NCBI RefSeq assembly: GCF_020715685.1
Contig: NZ_CP085840.1
Coordinates: forward strand, 1,116,001 to 1,180,000
Reading direction: 5' to 3'
DNA from: Dermatobacter hominis
GTDB lineage: Bacteria > Actinomycetota > Acidimicrobiia > Acidimicrobiales > Microtrichaceae
DNA length: 64,000 nt
Part shown: positions 25,304 through 35,141 of the stretch, in pieces
Numbering within the stretch: position 1 is the first letter of the stretch
Layout of the letters: every line of letters begins with the position of its first letter
Notes under the pieces: model-generated
Database searches by the model: none
What the model was told of the DNA's origin: nothing
Seen by the model: only the letters and a program-made list of their open reading frames with translations
Position numbers and translations under genes: made by a program

Positions 25304-26131
25304 TCAGGGCAGCTGTAGGAACGCGAGGAGGTCCGCGTTCAGCCGGTCCCTGTGGGTGTCGGTCACGCCGTGCGGTGCGCCGGGGTAGACGAGCAACGTC
25401 GAGTCCGCGATCGCAGCGGCGGACCGTTGGCCGCCGACCTCGAAGGGCACGACCTGGTCGTCGTCGCCGTGAACCACCAGTGCCGGGACGTCGACCTTGG
25501 CGAGGTCCCCGCGGAAGTCGGTCGCGGAGAATGCGGCGATGCACTCGTAGGCGTTGCGTGCGCCTGACTGCATCCCTTGGAGCCAGAACGCCCGCCGGAT
25601 CCCCTCGGAGACGTCCGCCCCCGGCCGGTTGTTCCCGAAGAACGGGCCGTCCGCGAGGTCGCGGTACGTCTGCGACCGGTCGGCCAGCGACGACGCGCGG
25701 ATCCCGTCGAAGACGTCGATCGGCACGCCGTCCGGGTTGTCGTCGCTGCGGACCATGAACGGTGGCACCGCCGAGACCAGCACGAGCTTGGCGACCCGAG
25801 CGGTGCCGTAGTTCCCGATGTAGCGGACGACCTCACCCCCACCCGTCGAGAACCCGACCAGCGTCACGTCCCACAGGTCGAGCGCCTCCAGCAGCGCGTC
25901 GAGGTCCGAGGCGTACGTGTCCATGTCGTTGCCGTCCCAGGTCTGGGTCGACCGGCCGTGGCCACGCCGATCGTGGGCGATCGCTCGGCACCCGTTCGAC
26001 GCCAGGAACAGCTGCTGCGCCTCCCAGCTGTCGGCGCTCAGCGGCCATCCGTGGCTGAGCACCACCGGGCGTCCGGTGCCCCAGTCCTTGTAGAAGATCT
26101 GTGCTCCGTCGCGTGCCGTGATGAAGCTCAC
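25304..26131 (-). CDS. Alpha/beta hydrolase of the non-heme chloroperoxidase type
   Basis: 275 residues starting at a GTG ([18 protein letters not shown]) with AGAGGAG 8 bases upstream. [23 protein letters not shown], the elbow [12 protein letters not shown], and C-terminal [10 protein letters not shown] and [10 protein letters not shown] give the Ser-Asp-His triad of bacterial cofactor-free haloperoxidase/esterases. In vivo these are usually esterases. First gene of the hydrolase run and directly divergent from the LAL regulator at 26253, which is the obvious candidate controller. Confidence 0.88.
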   Translation of the reverse strand: MSFITARDGAQIFYKDWGTGRPVVLSHGWPLSADSWEAQQLFLASNGCRAIAHDRRGHGRSTQTWDGNDMDTYASDLDALLEALDLWDVTLVGFSTGGGEVVRYIGNYGTARVAKLVLVSAVPPFMVRSDDNPDGVPIDVFDGIRASSLADRSQTYRDLADGPFFGNNRPGADVSEGIRRAFWLQGMQSGARNAYECIAAFSATDFRGDLAKVDVPALVVHGDDDQVVPFEVGGQRSAAAIADSTLLVYPGAPHGVTDTHRDRLNADLLAFLQLP

Positions 26132-26252
26132 GTCGAGCTCCTCTCGTGCGACCTGTCGCGTGTGCGTTCCATGGGCCGAACCTAGGAATGACCCGGTGGG
26201 GGACGCATCCGTCGCGTGACTGAGACGTCGTCGGCCATGCGAGAATTCGCCG

Positions 26253-28976
26253 ATGAGCGACGCCGGCACCCTCCTCGGTCGGGCGGAGGAAGTCGATCGA
26301 CTGTCACAGGTGCTGAGCGCGGTTCACGACCGGGGTGCGGTCGTGGCGGTGGTGGGCGAGGCCGGGATCGGCAAGACGGCGCTGCTGCGGGCGGCCTCCG
26401 AAGCGGCAGACGCCGACGGATTCCGCGTCCTGCGCGCTGCGGGTGCGGCCTCGGAACGCCACTTGCCGTTCGCGTGCCTCCACCAACTGCTCCAACCGCT
26501 CCTCGGTGCGGTGGACTCGCTCCCCGATTCGCAGCGCGACGCGATCCTCGCCGCGGTCGGTCGACTCGACTCCGACGTGGCCGACCAGTTCATCGTGGGC
26601 CTGGCGGTCGGGAACCTGCTGCGCGAGTGCGCGGACGGTCGTCCGATCCTCGCCCTCGCCGAGGACCTCCACTGGATGGATCCGCCGTCGCTCGAGGTGC
26701 TCGGCTTCGTGTCGCGCCGCATCGAGCACGATCCGATCGTCGTGTTCGCGTCGACCCGCGACGAGACGCTCGGTGCGTTCGCCGACGTCCGGCCGGAGAT
26801 GATCGAGCTGATGGGCCTCGACGACGAGACGGCGGGACGGCTGATCGACGATCGCGCGCCGGGCCTCGACCCGGCGCTGCGTGCCCGCCTCCTGTCTGAG
26901 GCCCGGGGAAACCCGTTGGCGCTGACCGAACTGGCGGTCGCGTGGAGCCGCCTGCCGCCCGGCACGTTGATCTCGTCCTGGGTGCCGATCACGACGCGGC
27001 TCGAAGCCGCCTTCGCCAGCCAGGTCGACCTGCTGCCGGACGCCACGAGGGCCGTGCTCCTCGCGGCCGCCCTCAACGACGGTTCGTCGATCGCCGAAGC
27101 GGTCGCTGCAGGATCACGGCTGGGGGGCGCATCGGTGTCGAGCGGAGATCTCGCCCCGGCTGTCCACGCCGGACTCGTCAGACTCGGCGACGACCGCCTG
27201 GAGTTCCGCCATCCGCTCGTCCGATCCGCGGTGCGTCACGTCGCTGGCCCCGAGGAGCGCGCGGCCGCACATGGGGCGCTCGCGGAGGTCCTGACCGACG
27301 AGGACCGCATCCTGTCCCACCGTGCCGTGGCTGCGGTCGCCCCCGACGAGTCGATCGCCATGGCGCTCGAGGACGGTGCGATGCGTGCGGGACGTCGGGG
27401 TGCCGCGGTCGTGGCGGTCGCCGCGCTGGAGCGGGCCGCAACGCTCAGCGTCGACGAAGCGGCGCAAGGCCGCCGTCTCGTCCGCGCCGCCGACTTCGCT
27501 GGACAGATCGGCCAGCCCGACGTGGTGATCCGCCTGCTCGACGAGGCAGAGCAGCTCGACCTCGATGAGGTCGACCGGGCGAGGGCCGCCTGGCGCCGTC
27601 AGATGCTGGGCGGGTTCCTCGGTGGCGATCTCGCCCGGGTCCGGACGATCGTCACGACGATCGAGCGCATGGCGACGGCAGGGGACGTCGATGGCGCGCT
27701 GGACTCCCTGGTCACGCTGTCGGTGGCCGGGTGGTGGGTGCGCTTCGACAGCGCCATGCGGGCGGTCGTGGTCGACGGTGCGGAGCGGCTCCCGGTCCCG
27801 CCGACGGACCCGCGCCTGCTCAGCGTGCTGGGGATGACGTCACCGCTCGATCGAGGCGCAGACGTACTCGACCGATTGACCGCCATGGACCTCGACGCGG
27901 TGGACGAACCTCTCAGCCTGTGCCTGCTCGGATCTGTCGCGGGGGCGCTGGGAGAGTACGAGCTGAGCCTGAGCCTGCTGGAGCGGTCCCTGCCCGGACT
28001 GCGCCGGCAGGGTCGGCTGTCGAACCTGTCCGGTGCCCTCGCTGCCTACGGACCGTCGGCGTGGCTGCTCGGGTTCTGGGACGAGGCGAGCGCGGTCTCG
28101 ACCGAGGCGATCCGGCTCGCGGAGCAGACCGAGCGCCCGGCGAACGCGGCGACCGCCCGGGTCTACGCCGCAGCGGTCGCGGCAGGACGCGGTGACCCCG
28201 AGCTGGCCGAGTCGTTGGTCGCTCGTGTCGAGTCCGACATCCCGCTTCCCACTGCGCCGCTGCTGAACCTGGTCACGCTCGTCCGTGCCCTCGCCGCGCT
28301 CACCGACGGCCGTTCGGAGGACTGCTTCGAGCTGCTGCGGCCGATCTTCACCGCGCAGCACCTCGACGAACTGGTCCTGGTCTCGCAGGCCGCCACGTCG
28401 TTGTGGGTGGAGGCAGGCGTCCAGATCGGCGCGGTCGACGAGGTCCACGCGACGATCGAACGCGTCCAGCACCAGGTCGACCGGGGCCGGAACCCATACC
28501 TCGCCGGGACCGTGCGCTTCGGTCAGGCCCTCACTGCGGACGACGACCGGGCGGACGAGGCGTTCGCCGCTGCGGCGGAATCCGACATCCACCGCTGGCC
28601 GTTCCTCCACGCCCGGCTCCTGCTGGCCGACGGAGTGCGACTCCGTCGAAGGCGACGGACCGCCGAGGCCCGCGTGCCGCTGCGCCGGGCGAGGGAGATG
28701 TTCGACCAGCTCGGCGCCGGGCCGTGGTCCGATCGTGCCCGGACAGAGCTGCGCGCCGCGGGCGAGTCGAGCGGGACGGCGCCACGGGCCGCTGCGCTCG
28801 ACCTGACACCCCAGGAGCTGGAGATCGCACGCCTGGCCGCTTCGGGTCTGACGAACCGCGAGATCGGGCAACGTCTGTACCTCTCCCACCGCACGGTCGG
28901 GACGCACCTCTATCACGTCTTCCCGAAGCTGGGGATCACGTCACGTTCGGAGCTCGGCGCCGCGCTCGAGGCGTGA
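26253..28976 (+). CDS. Large ATP-binding LuxR-family (LAL) transcriptional regulator
   Basis: 907 residues. An AAA/STAND-type NTPase at the N-terminus has Walker A GEAGIGKT (35-42) and a Walker B-like [11 protein letters not shown] near 130. A ~550-residue helical TPR-like sensor region follows, and a C-terminal GerE/LuxR helix-turn-helix ([20 protein letters not shown].., then [18 protein letters not shown]). LAL regulators integrate nucleotide state and an inducer, often maltose-like or hydrophobic compounds. The hexamer GAGAAT ends 6 bases before the ATG, suggesting a leaderless start. Codon use is slightly less extreme than in neighbours. Divergent from three hydrolases. Confidence 0.9.
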   Translation: MSDAGTLLGRAEEVDRLSQVLSAVHDRGAVVAVVGEAGIGKTALLRAASEAADADGFRVLRAAGAASERHLPFACLHQLLQPLLGAVDSLPDSQRDAILAAVGRLDSDVADQFIVGLAVGNLLRECADGRPILALAEDLHWMDPPSLEVLGFVSRRIEHDPIVVFASTRDETLGAFADVRPEMIELMGLDDETAGRLIDDRAPGLDPALRARLLSEARGNPLALTELAVAWSRLPPGTLISSWVPITTRLEAAFASQVDLLPDATRAVLLAAALNDGSSIAEAVAAGSRLGGASVSSGDLAPAVHAGLVRLGDDRLEFRHPLVRSAVRHVAGPEERAAAHGALAEVLTDEDRILSHRAVAAVAPDESIAMALEDGAMRAGRRGAAVVAVAALERAATLSVDEAAQGRRLVRAADFAGQIGQPDVVIRLLDEAEQLDLDEVDRARAAWRRQMLGGFLGGDLARVRTIVTTIERMATAGDVDGALDSLVTLSVAGWWVRFDSAMRAVVVDGAERLPVPPTDPRLLSVLGMTSPLDRGADVLDRLTAMDLDAVDEPLSLCLLGSVAGALGEYELSLSLLERSLPGLRRQGRLSNLSGALAAYGPSAWLLGFWDEASAVSTEAIRLAEQTERPANAATARVYAAAVAAGRGDPELAESLVARVESDIPLPTAPLLNLVTLVRALAALTDGRSEDCFELLRPIFTAQHLDELVLVSQAATSLWVEAGVQIGAVDEVHATIERVQHQVDRGRNPYLAGTVRFGQALTADDDRADEAFAAAAESDIHRWPFLHARLLLADGVRLRRRRRTAEARVPLRRAREMFDQLGAGPWSDRARTELRAAGESSGTAPRAAALDLTPQELEIARLAASGLTNREIGQRLYLSHRTVGTHLYHVFPKLGITSRSELGAALEA

Positions 28977-28991
28977 TCGACGTCCGTCGCC

Positions 28992-29651
28992 TCAGGCGAG
29001 GATGTTCACCGCCCTCGCCACGACGAGGCCGAGGATGGCGAGCGACGTCGCCGACTCGACGACCGTCGCCGCCTTGGCCCGGTGCGTCAGCGCCACCACG
29101 TCGGCCGGGCTGAACGAGATCGCGCCCGTCGCGGCGACGTGCAGGTAGTCGAAGAACACCGGGCGCCAGTCCTCGCCCAGGCTCCGATCGGCCTGCTGCG
29201 GGAAGAGGAGGTCACCGGGCGCGGGCGGACGGTGCGCCCGCTCCCCCGGTCCTCCCGCGTCCATCTCCCAGTAGAGGAAGCCGAACGCCAGCACGAGGTG
29301 CAGCCAGACGAGGCCGCCCGCCCACAGCAGCTCGTTCGCCGACGAGGTCCCCTGGTCCCGCTCCAGGATCATGACGACCAGCTGCAGCGCCCCGACCGCG
29401 GCGCCGAGCGCCATCACGCCGATGAGCGCCAGGCGGACGACGTGGACGCCGCGGGAGCGGCGGTCGATGCGACCCGGATCGGCGAGCAGCATGGCGCCGA
29501 GCAGGACGAGCTGCACGACCGCGAGGACCCGGCCCTCGGGGTTGCGGAACGACGACGGCATCAGGAACGGCAGCACCACGGCCAGCAGCCCCGCGACAAC
29601 GACCGGCGCCCTGCGCTCGCCCACCTCCGGGTCGTCGAGGTCGTCGTGCAC
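28992..29651 (-). CDS. Integral membrane protein, DUF1345-like
   Basis: 219 residues with about five hydrophobic segments (VVVAGLLAVVLPFLMP, VLAVVQLVLLGAMLLA, VVRLALIGVMALGAAVGAL, LVWLHLVLAFGFLYW and a C-terminal TSLAILGLVVARAV). The loop FFDYLHVAATGAISFSPAD between the last two helices, containing D-Y-H and a S/T pair, resembles the conserved segment of DUF1345 proteins, whose function is unknown. GTG start with AGGAGGG 8 bases upstream. Divergent from the MFS exporter; convergent with the regulator only 15 bases away. Confidence 0.65.
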   Translation of the reverse strand: MHDDLDDPEVGERRAPVVVAGLLAVVLPFLMPSSFRNPEGRVLAVVQLVLLGAMLLADPGRIDRRSRGVHVVRLALIGVMALGAAVGALQLVVMILERDQGTSSANELLWAGGLVWLHLVLAFGFLYWEMDAGGPGERAHRPPAPGDLLFPQQADRSLGEDWRPVFFDYLHVAATGAISFSPADVVALTHRAKAATVVESATSLAILGLVVARAVNILA

Positions 29652-29712
29652 GTCGTGGCCCTCCTGCGCCGGCGGTCGTCCGGCGACGGTAGGGCACCGT
29701 CGACCGCCGGTC

Positions 29713-29766
29713 GTGAACCGTTCACCCGCGCAGGGTGGCGCGTCGAGCAGACTTCCGTTCCGGAAG
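29713..29766. promoter_or_regulatory. Two inverted repeats in the exporter control region
   Basis: GTGAAC-C-GTTCAC (29713-29725) and CTTCCG-TTC-CGGAAG (29752-29766) are perfect short palindromes in the 146-base divergent region in front of the MFS gene. They look like sites for dimeric repressors such as TetR/MarR types, but no such gene is adjacent. Confidence 0.4.
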
Positions 29767-29797
29767 CGTGGGTGCCCACGCAGCTCGGAGCCGCACG

Positions 29798-31417
29798 ATG
29801 ACGACGCCAGACACCGGATCGGGCCCCGCCCCCGCGATCGCCGAGCGGTCCCCCGACCGCGCCCCGGCGGTGCTCGGCACGCTGATCCTCGTCGCCGCGG
29901 TGGCCAACCTGCCCCTGGCGGTGGCCAACGTCGCGCTGCCCGACATCGGCAAGCACTTCGACGCCTCGCAGACCCAACTCAACATGGTCGCCGTCGGCTA
30001 CTCCCTCGGCCTGGCGGCCACCGTGCTGTGGCTGGGCGCGCTGGGTGACCGCTACGGCCGCAAGCAGATGCTCCTCGCCGGCGTCGTGATCTCGCTCCCG
30101 GCCTGTCTCCTGGCGGCCTGGGCCCCGTCGGTCGAGGTGCTGGTCGCGGCCCGGGTCCTGGGCGGCGTCGCCGCCGGCATGGCGTACCCGACGACCCTCG
30201 CGCTGATCACGGCGCTCTGGGCCGGCAACGGACGGACCCGCGCCATCGCACTGTGGTCGGCGATCGGTGGCGCCGTGTCGGCGCTCGGTCCCCTGCTGTC
30301 GGGCGTGTTCCTCGAGCGGTGGTGGTGGGGCTCGGTGTTCCTCGTGACGCTGCCGCTGATCATCGTCGCCATCCCCGCGATCTGGCGGGTCGTCCCGGCG
30401 CACGTCAACGAGACGAACGAGCGCGTCGACAACCTGGGTGGCGTCCTGTCGGTGGTGATGGTCGGGGCGATCATCGTGGCCATCAACTTCGTCGTCGTGC
30501 CCGACAAGCAGACGACCGCCCTGATCGTCGGCGCGCTCGGCCTCGTGGTCGTGGTCGCGTTCGTCATCCGCCAGCGCCGCGCCGCCAACCCCCTCTACGA
30601 CCTGCACGTCGCGGCCCGGCCGATCTTCTGGGTGGCCGCCGTGGCCGGCATCATCGTGTTCGGCTCGCTGATGGGGGCCATGTTCATCGGCCAGCAGTTC
30701 CTGCAGAACGTGCTCGGCTACTCCACCATCGACTCCGGGTTCGCCGTCCTGCCCGCAGCCGTGCTGATGGTTCTCTGCGCTCCCCGCTCCGCGAAGCTCG
30801 TCGAGTCGAAGGGCGCCCGGTTCACGCTGCTGTTCGGCTACGTGTTCGTCCTGGCCGGGTTCCTGTTCATGCTGCTGGTGTGGAGCGAGACGTCGCCCTA
30901 CTGGCACGTCGGGCTGGCCTACGCCCTCGTCGGCGCAGGGGTCGGCTTCGCCGGCACCCCGGCGTCGCACTCGCTGACCGGCGCGGTGCCGGTCACGCGG
31001 GCCGGCATGGCATCGGGCACCGCGGACCTCCAGCGCGACCTGGGCGGCGCCATCATGCAGTCGATCCTCGGCGCCCTCCTGACCGCGGGGTACGCCACGG
31101 CGTTCAGCTCGCTCATCGCCGGGTCGCCCGAGGCGGACGAGGTCAGCACGCAGGTCCAGGGCGAGCTCACGAAGTCGTTCTCGAGCGCCGCCAACACCGC
31201 GACGCACTACCCGCAGTACTCCCAGCAGATCATCGACGCGGCTCGGGACTCGTTCGTGAAGGGCCAGGACTGGGCCTACACGGCCGGCATCGTGGCGGTG
31301 CTGCTCGGTGCCGCGATCGTGTTCGTGTGCTTCCCGCGCCGCGAGCGCGAGGCGGAGCTGCTGGCGGAGTACGCCGCCGAGAGCGGCAAGCTGGCGGGCG
31401 CGACGTCCGACGCCTGA
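29798..31417 (+). CDS. MFS transporter, DHA2 (14-helix) drug-exporter type
   Basis: 539 residues, about 14 hydrophobic segments. LPLAVANVALPDIGKHF is the DHA2 helix-1 signature, GALGDRYGRKQMLL is MFS motif A, and the loop with LGGAIMQSILGALL is the family's motif in helix 11. Proton-coupled efflux of hydrophobic drugs or metabolites is the usual job. Start ATG 29798 has CTCGGAG 6 bases upstream; the frame is open further upstream through the operator region. No regulator is adjacent. Confidence 0.9.
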   Translation: MTTPDTGSGPAPAIAERSPDRAPAVLGTLILVAAVANLPLAVANVALPDIGKHFDASQTQLNMVAVGYSLGLAATVLWLGALGDRYGRKQMLLAGVVISLPACLLAAWAPSVEVLVAARVLGGVAAGMAYPTTLALITALWAGNGRTRAIALWSAIGGAVSALGPLLSGVFLERWWWGSVFLVTLPLIIVAIPAIWRVVPAHVNETNERVDNLGGVLSVVMVGAIIVAINFVVVPDKQTTALIVGALGLVVVVAFVIRQRRAANPLYDLHVAARPIFWVAAVAGIIVFGSLMGAMFIGQQFLQNVLGYSTIDSGFAVLPAAVLMVLCAPRSAKLVESKGARFTLLFGYVFVLAGFLFMLLVWSETSPYWHVGLAYALVGAGVGFAGTPASHSLTGAVPVTRAGMASGTADLQRDLGGAIMQSILGALLTAGYATAFSSLIAGSPEADEVSTQVQGELTKSFSSAANTATHYPQYSQQIIDAARDSFVKGQDWAYTAGIVAVLLGAAIVFVCFPRREREAELLAEYAAESGKLAGATSDA

Positions 31418-31488
31418 CCGACGACCCGGCGCCCGTCGTCACGGTCACCGGCAGGGCCGGCCGTCAGGGCCTCCGGTGGCGCCGGCGG

Positions 31489-32652
31489 TCAGGGCCGGCC
31501 GAGCAGCTCGTCCCAGGGCCCGGTGACCTCGTAGGTCATCCCGAACGGGGCGTTGAGCACCCCGACCGGCGCACGCTGGGAGCTGAAGTAGAGGCGCTGA
31601 CCGTCGGGGCTGAAGCAGGGCCCCGCGATCTCGGAGGTCTCCTGGCCGACGACCCGGGCGACCGCCACCGCCGTGTCGTCGGGGCGCAGCATGACGACCT
31701 CCATGTTCCCGCCGTCCTCGGCGACGAACACGTTGGACGACGCGTCGTCGACCCACAGGTTGTCGACGGCGTCCATCGTGCCCTCGCCCTGCGGCGACGC
31801 CTGGTAGCGGATGCTGACCTCGGACGTCGTCGGGTCGTAGCGCCAGATGCGACGGTCGCCCTTGGTGGTGAACAGCACCTGGTCGCCCAGGACGTCGATG
31901 CCCTCGCCGCCGTCGAAGGTCATCGTGCCGGGCACCTGGCGCCGGCTCAGCACGTTCGACGACGACACGTCGGGGACCTGGACCCAGGTGATGGGGCCGG
32001 GGGCGGCGTCGCCGGTCGCGATCTCGAGGAGGCCGGTCGCCAGGTCGCCGGGCGTGTCGGGGGTGAACCGGTAGAAGCCGCCGTCGGGGCGGTCCTCGGT
32101 GAGGTACACGCGCCCGTCGGGCGCCACCGCGGCGGCCTCGTGGGCGAAGGCGCCCATCTGCCAGCGCTGGACGGCACTGGTCTGCCCGGTCGGGTCGCAC
32201 TCGTAGACGCGCCCGAGGTCGTACTCCTCGCACGTCAGCCAGGTGCCCCACGGCGTGGCGCCGCCGGCGCAGTTCAGGGTCGTGTCGTGGCAGATGGAGA
32301 AGGCGTCGGTGATCGTGCCGTCGGGCGCGAAGCGGATGCTGGACACGCCGCCCGAGCCCGGGATCTCGTGGTTGGTCACCAGGTACCAGCCGCCGGGGAC
32401 CTCCTGGTCGACGAACGTCGCGGCACCGTCGGGGAAGCCCCGGTAGGTGAAGCCGGTGCCGGCCACGGTCTCGGTCGCCCGGGCGATCACCCGGCTGGTG
32501 AACCCCGGCAGCAGGACCAGACCGTTGGCGTCCGCGCCCGCCTCGGTCCCGGGTGGGCTGCACGCGTCGAGCACGACGGTGCTGACCGCGAGCATCCCTG
32601 CCGCACCCGACCACCGCAGCACCGACCGCCGACTGACCCGCTCGACCCCCAT
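31489..32652 (-). CDS. PhoX/DUF839-like Tat-exported lipoprotein
   Basis: 387 residues. The start MGVERVSRRSVLRW is a twin-arginine signal, ending in LDACS, a lipobox, so the protein is folded before export and lipid-anchored. The body is a beta-propeller of the PhoX/DUF839 type: YLVTNHEIPG, the hallmark ATPWGTWLTCEE, and FDGGEGIDVLGDQVLFTTK. PhoX proteins are calcium/iron phosphatases; this one is shorter than true PhoX (~600+), so phosphatase activity is uncertain. A TACCGT -10 lies 7 bases upstream of ATG 32652. Confidence 0.82.
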   Translation of the reverse strand: MGVERVSRRSVLRWSGAAGMLAVSTVVLDACSPPGTEAGADANGLVLLPGFTSRVIARATETVAGTGFTYRGFPDGAATFVDQEVPGGWYLVTNHEIPGSGGVSSIRFAPDGTITDAFSICHDTTLNCAGGATPWGTWLTCEEYDLGRVYECDPTGQTSAVQRWQMGAFAHEAAAVAPDGRVYLTEDRPDGGFYRFTPDTPGDLATGLLEIATGDAAPGPITWVQVPDVSSSNVLSRRQVPGTMTFDGGEGIDVLGDQVLFTTKGDRRIWRYDPTTSEVSIRYQASPQGEGTMDAVDNLWVDDASSNVFVAEDGGNMEVVMLRPDDTAVAVARVVGQETSEIAGPCFSPDGQRLYFSSQRAPVGVLNAPFGMTYEVTGPWDELLGRP

Positions 32653-32659
32653 GACGGTC

Positions 32660-32665
32660 ACGGTA
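32660..32665 (-). promoter_or_regulatory. -10 hexamer for the PhoX-like gene
   Basis: TACCGT on the minus strand ends 7 bases before ATG 32652. Confidence 0.55.
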
Positions 32666-32762
32666 CCGCGTCCCGTCGAACCGTGTTCAGCCCGCCGCCG
32701 CGGACCCGGCCCGAGCGCGTCTCGTCGGGTGTTCGAGCGGTACCCCTCAACAGCGGGCACCC

Positions 32763-33200
32763 ATGTGCCGATGGAGGGAGGTGTTCAAGGCGCGCCCCAG
32801 CACCACACCCGAGCGTGTGGTCATGACGCTCCCCGACGACTACCTGGTCCGCCGCTGCGCGGACCACTGGGTCATCGTGGGGCCCACCGGGCTCTTCGTC
32901 GTCGGGCGATCCGACGGCGACCCGGTCGCCAGCTCCCAACGAGCCGTCGCGATGGCGCACCTGCTGCGGAGCCGCCTCGCCGACGTGCTGTCGTGGGTGC
33001 CGTTCGTCAGCGCGGTGCTCGTCGCCGACGGCGACCGCCACGACCTGGCCTGCGCCGCGGTCGACATGGACGGCCTCGGCCCGCTGCTGCGCAACGGCGG
33101 CCCGCAGATCGGCGACGGTGCACTGCACCTCCTGCGCCACCACGTGCCCGGCGTCGTCCAGCAGATGGAGCTGGACCGGGGCCCCGCCGCCCTGCGCTGA
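32763..33200 (+). CDS. Hypothetical protein
   Basis: 145 residues, not recognised. The segment DHWVIVGPTGLFVVGR resembles the beta-hairpin opening of nuclease-related (NERD-like) domains, but the catalytic Asp/Glu-Lys set that would follow is not evident. A C-terminal helical stretch (LHLLRHHVPGVVQQMEL) could mediate dimerisation. The start is unsure: ATG 32763, GTG 32781 and ATG 32823 are all in frame, and GGAGGGAG lies between the first two. Divergent from the PhoX-like gene; the alpha/beta hydrolase follows 110 bases later. Confidence 0.6.
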   Translation: MCRWREVFKARPSTTPERVVMTLPDDYLVRRCADHWVIVGPTGLFVVGRSDGDPVASSQRAVAMAHLLRSRLADVLSWVPFVSAVLVADGDRHDLACAAVDMDGLGPLLRNGGPQIGDGALHLLRHHVPGVVQQMELDRGPAALR

Positions 33201-33297
33201 GCCCGTCCGACCGCATCCGACGGGTCCTCTGCCGCCCCGAGCGGGAGCCCCCGGCGCGACGGGCACGGGCGGCTGCGGCGGCCGCGCAGCCGGGTGG

Positions 33298-33303
33298 CAT
33301 GCT
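33298..33303 (+). promoter_or_regulatory. Variant -10 (CATGCT) for the alpha/beta hydrolase gene
   Basis: CATGCT ends 7 bases before ATG 33311. The same hexamer sits at the same distance before the genes at 50927 and 52422. Confidence 0.45.
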
Positions 33304-33310
33304 GACCGCC

Positions 33311-34177
33311 ATGTCGAGCCCGGACCCCGCCGCCCTCGAACGCCCCCGCCTGGTCCCGTCGACCGACGGCGTCGAGATCGCCACCTACGACCTGGGCGGC
33401 GACGGCCCCGACCTCCTCCTCGTGCACGCCACCGGGTTCTGCGCCGGCGTCTGGGCGCCCGTGGTCGCCCACCTCGAGGGCTTCCACGTGACCGCCGTCG
33501 ACGTCCGCGGCCACGGCCGGTCGAGCACCCCCGACCTCGGCTCGGGACCGGGCATGTCGTGGGCCGGCACCGGCCAGGACGTGCTGACCGCCGTCGACGC
33601 CCTCGGGCTCACCGATCCGGTGGGCGCCGGGCACTCCATGGGCGGGGCCTCGCTGCTGATCGCCCAGCTCGAGCGGCCCGGCACCTTCCGCTCCCTCTGG
33701 GCGTTCGAGCCGATCGTGATGCCGCCCGAGGTGGCGTCGATGAGCGGCTCGAACCCGCTCGCGGAGGGCGCACGGCGCCGGCGGCCGTCGTTCGACTCGG
33801 CCGAGGCCGCGTTCGACAACTACGCCTCCAAGCCGCCGTTCTCGGCGCTCGACCCCGAGGCGCTGCGGGCCTACGTCCACCACGGGTTCCGGGAGGAGGC
33901 CGACGGCACGGTGACGCTGCGGTGCCGACCCGAGGTCGAGGCCGCCACCTTCGAGATGGGGCCCCAGCACCACACCTTCGAGCGCCTCGGTGGCGTCGAC
34001 GTGCCGGTCACGGTGGCCCGGGGGCGGGAGGAGGACTTCGGCCCTGCGATGTTCGCCCCCAAGGTGGTGGGGGCGCTCGCCGACGGGACGCTGGAGGACC
34101 ACCCCGAGCTGGGCCACTTCGGCCCGCTCGAGGACCCGGCGGCGATCGCGGCGTCGATCACCGCCGCCGTGCGCTGA
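33311..34177 (+). CDS. Alpha/beta hydrolase
   Basis: 288 residues, cytoplasmic. LLLVHATGFCAGVW is the oxyanion loop, VDVRGHGRSSTPD a classic second strand, GHSMGGASLL the nucleophile elbow and the C-terminal DHPELGHFGPLED carries the catalytic His. FEPIVMPPEVA after the elbow is typical of a hydrolase subset in actinobacteria with no fixed substrate. ATG 33311 is favoured by the variant -10 just upstream; the frame is open for ~290 codons further upstream but that reading is antisense or out of frame with real genes. Confidence 0.85.
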   Translation: MSSPDPAALERPRLVPSTDGVEIATYDLGGDGPDLLLVHATGFCAGVWAPVVAHLEGFHVTAVDVRGHGRSSTPDLGSGPGMSWAGTGQDVLTAVDALGLTDPVGAGHSMGGASLLIAQLERPGTFRSLWAFEPIVMPPEVASMSGSNPLAEGARRRRPSFDSAEAAFDNYASKPPFSALDPEALRAYVHHGFREEADGTVTLRCRPEVEAATFEMGPQHHTFERLGGVDVPVTVARGREEDFGPAMFAPKVVGALADGTLEDHPELGHFGPLEDPAAIAASITAAVR

Positions 34178-34215
34178 GCGGCACCCGGCTCCCCGCCGCT
34201 GTCGGTGCGGGGTCG

Positions 34216-34221
34216 TAGCAT
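34216..34221 (+). promoter_or_regulatory. -10 hexamer for the RecB-like nuclease gene
   Basis: TAGCAT ends 6 bases before ATG 34228. Confidence 0.6.
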
Positions 34222-34227
34222 CCGGTC

Positions 34228-35076
34228 ATGGCCCTGCCGCTGCCGACGTCGCTGTCACCGTCCAAGGTGTCGACGTTCAAGGACTGCGCGCTCGCCTTCC
34301 GGTTCTCGGCGATCGACAAGCTCCCCGAACCGCCGTCCATGCCCGCGACCCGGGGCACCACCGTGCACCGGGCGCTGGAGCTGCTGTTCCTCGAGCCGCC
34401 CGAGGCCCGGACGCCCGAACGGGCCCAGGAGTGCCTGGCCGCCGCGCTCGACGAGATGGCGACCGACGAGGACTACCTCGGCCTCGAGCTCGACGACGCG
34501 GCGTCGGCCGACTTCGCCGCCACCGCCGCCCGCATGGTCGAGCGCTACTTCACGCTCGAGGACCCGCGCACCATCCAGCCGATCGGGCTGGAGCTGATGC
34601 TCAGCACGCAGCTCGGCTCGCTCACCGTGCGCGGCATCATCGACCGCCTCGAGCTCGACGCCGACGGCGAGCTGGTCGTGACCGACTACAAGACCGGCCG
34701 GGCGCCGTCGCAGGCCCAGGAGCAGTCCCGGCTGGGCGGCGTGCACTTCTACTCGCTCCTGTGCGAGCGGGTGCTCGGCAAGCGGCCGTCCAAGGTGCAG
34801 CTCGTCTACCTGGGCGACCAGCCGCAGGTCATCACCACGACCCCGTCCGAGCAGTCGACACGCGGCGTCGCCCGGAAGGTCGAGGCCATCTGGTCGGCGG
34901 TCGAGCGGGCCTGCGAGCGCGACGACTTCCGTCCCAAGACGTCCGCCCTGTGCGGTTGGTGCAACTTCAAGGCGTTCTGCCCGGCGTTCGGGGGCGACCC
35001 CGCCCAGGCGGTGTCGCTGTCGTCCCGTCCGGGTCCGCAGCGGGCGCTCGACCTCACCGGCGCGGAGGCCGTCTGA
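34228..35076 (+). CDS. RecB-family PD-(D/E)XK nuclease with Fe-S cysteines
   Basis: 282 residues. The nuclease core shows D139 (IIDRLE) and DYKTG with D153 and K155, preceded by H47 in GTTVHRALE, as in RecB/AddB/Cas4-type nucleases. Four cysteines are placed as in Fe-S 'staple' nucleases: C20 near the N-terminus and C242-x2-C245-x5-C251 near the C-terminus. Likely a stand-alone 5'-3' or end-processing exonuclease in DNA repair. No helicase partner or cas gene is nearby. Leaderless start. Its stop overlaps the beginning of the PAP2 reading frame. Confidence 0.87.
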   Translation: MALPLPTSLSPSKVSTFKDCALAFRFSAIDKLPEPPSMPATRGTTVHRALELLFLEPPEARTPERAQECLAAALDEMATDEDYLGLELDDAASADFAATAARMVERYFTLEDPRTIQPIGLELMLSTQLGSLTVRGIIDRLELDADGELVVTDYKTGRAPSQAQEQSRLGGVHFYSLLCERVLGKRPSKVQLVYLGDQPQVITTTPSEQSTRGVARKVEAIWSAVERACERDDFRPKTSALCGWCNFKAFCPAFGGDPAQAVSLSSRPGPQRALDLTGAEAV

Positions 35077-35141
35077 GCGCCGCGGCCGATCGGCCCGGCC
35101 CCGGGCCGGGACTCGCCTCGGTCCTCCTCGACTCCACGCCG

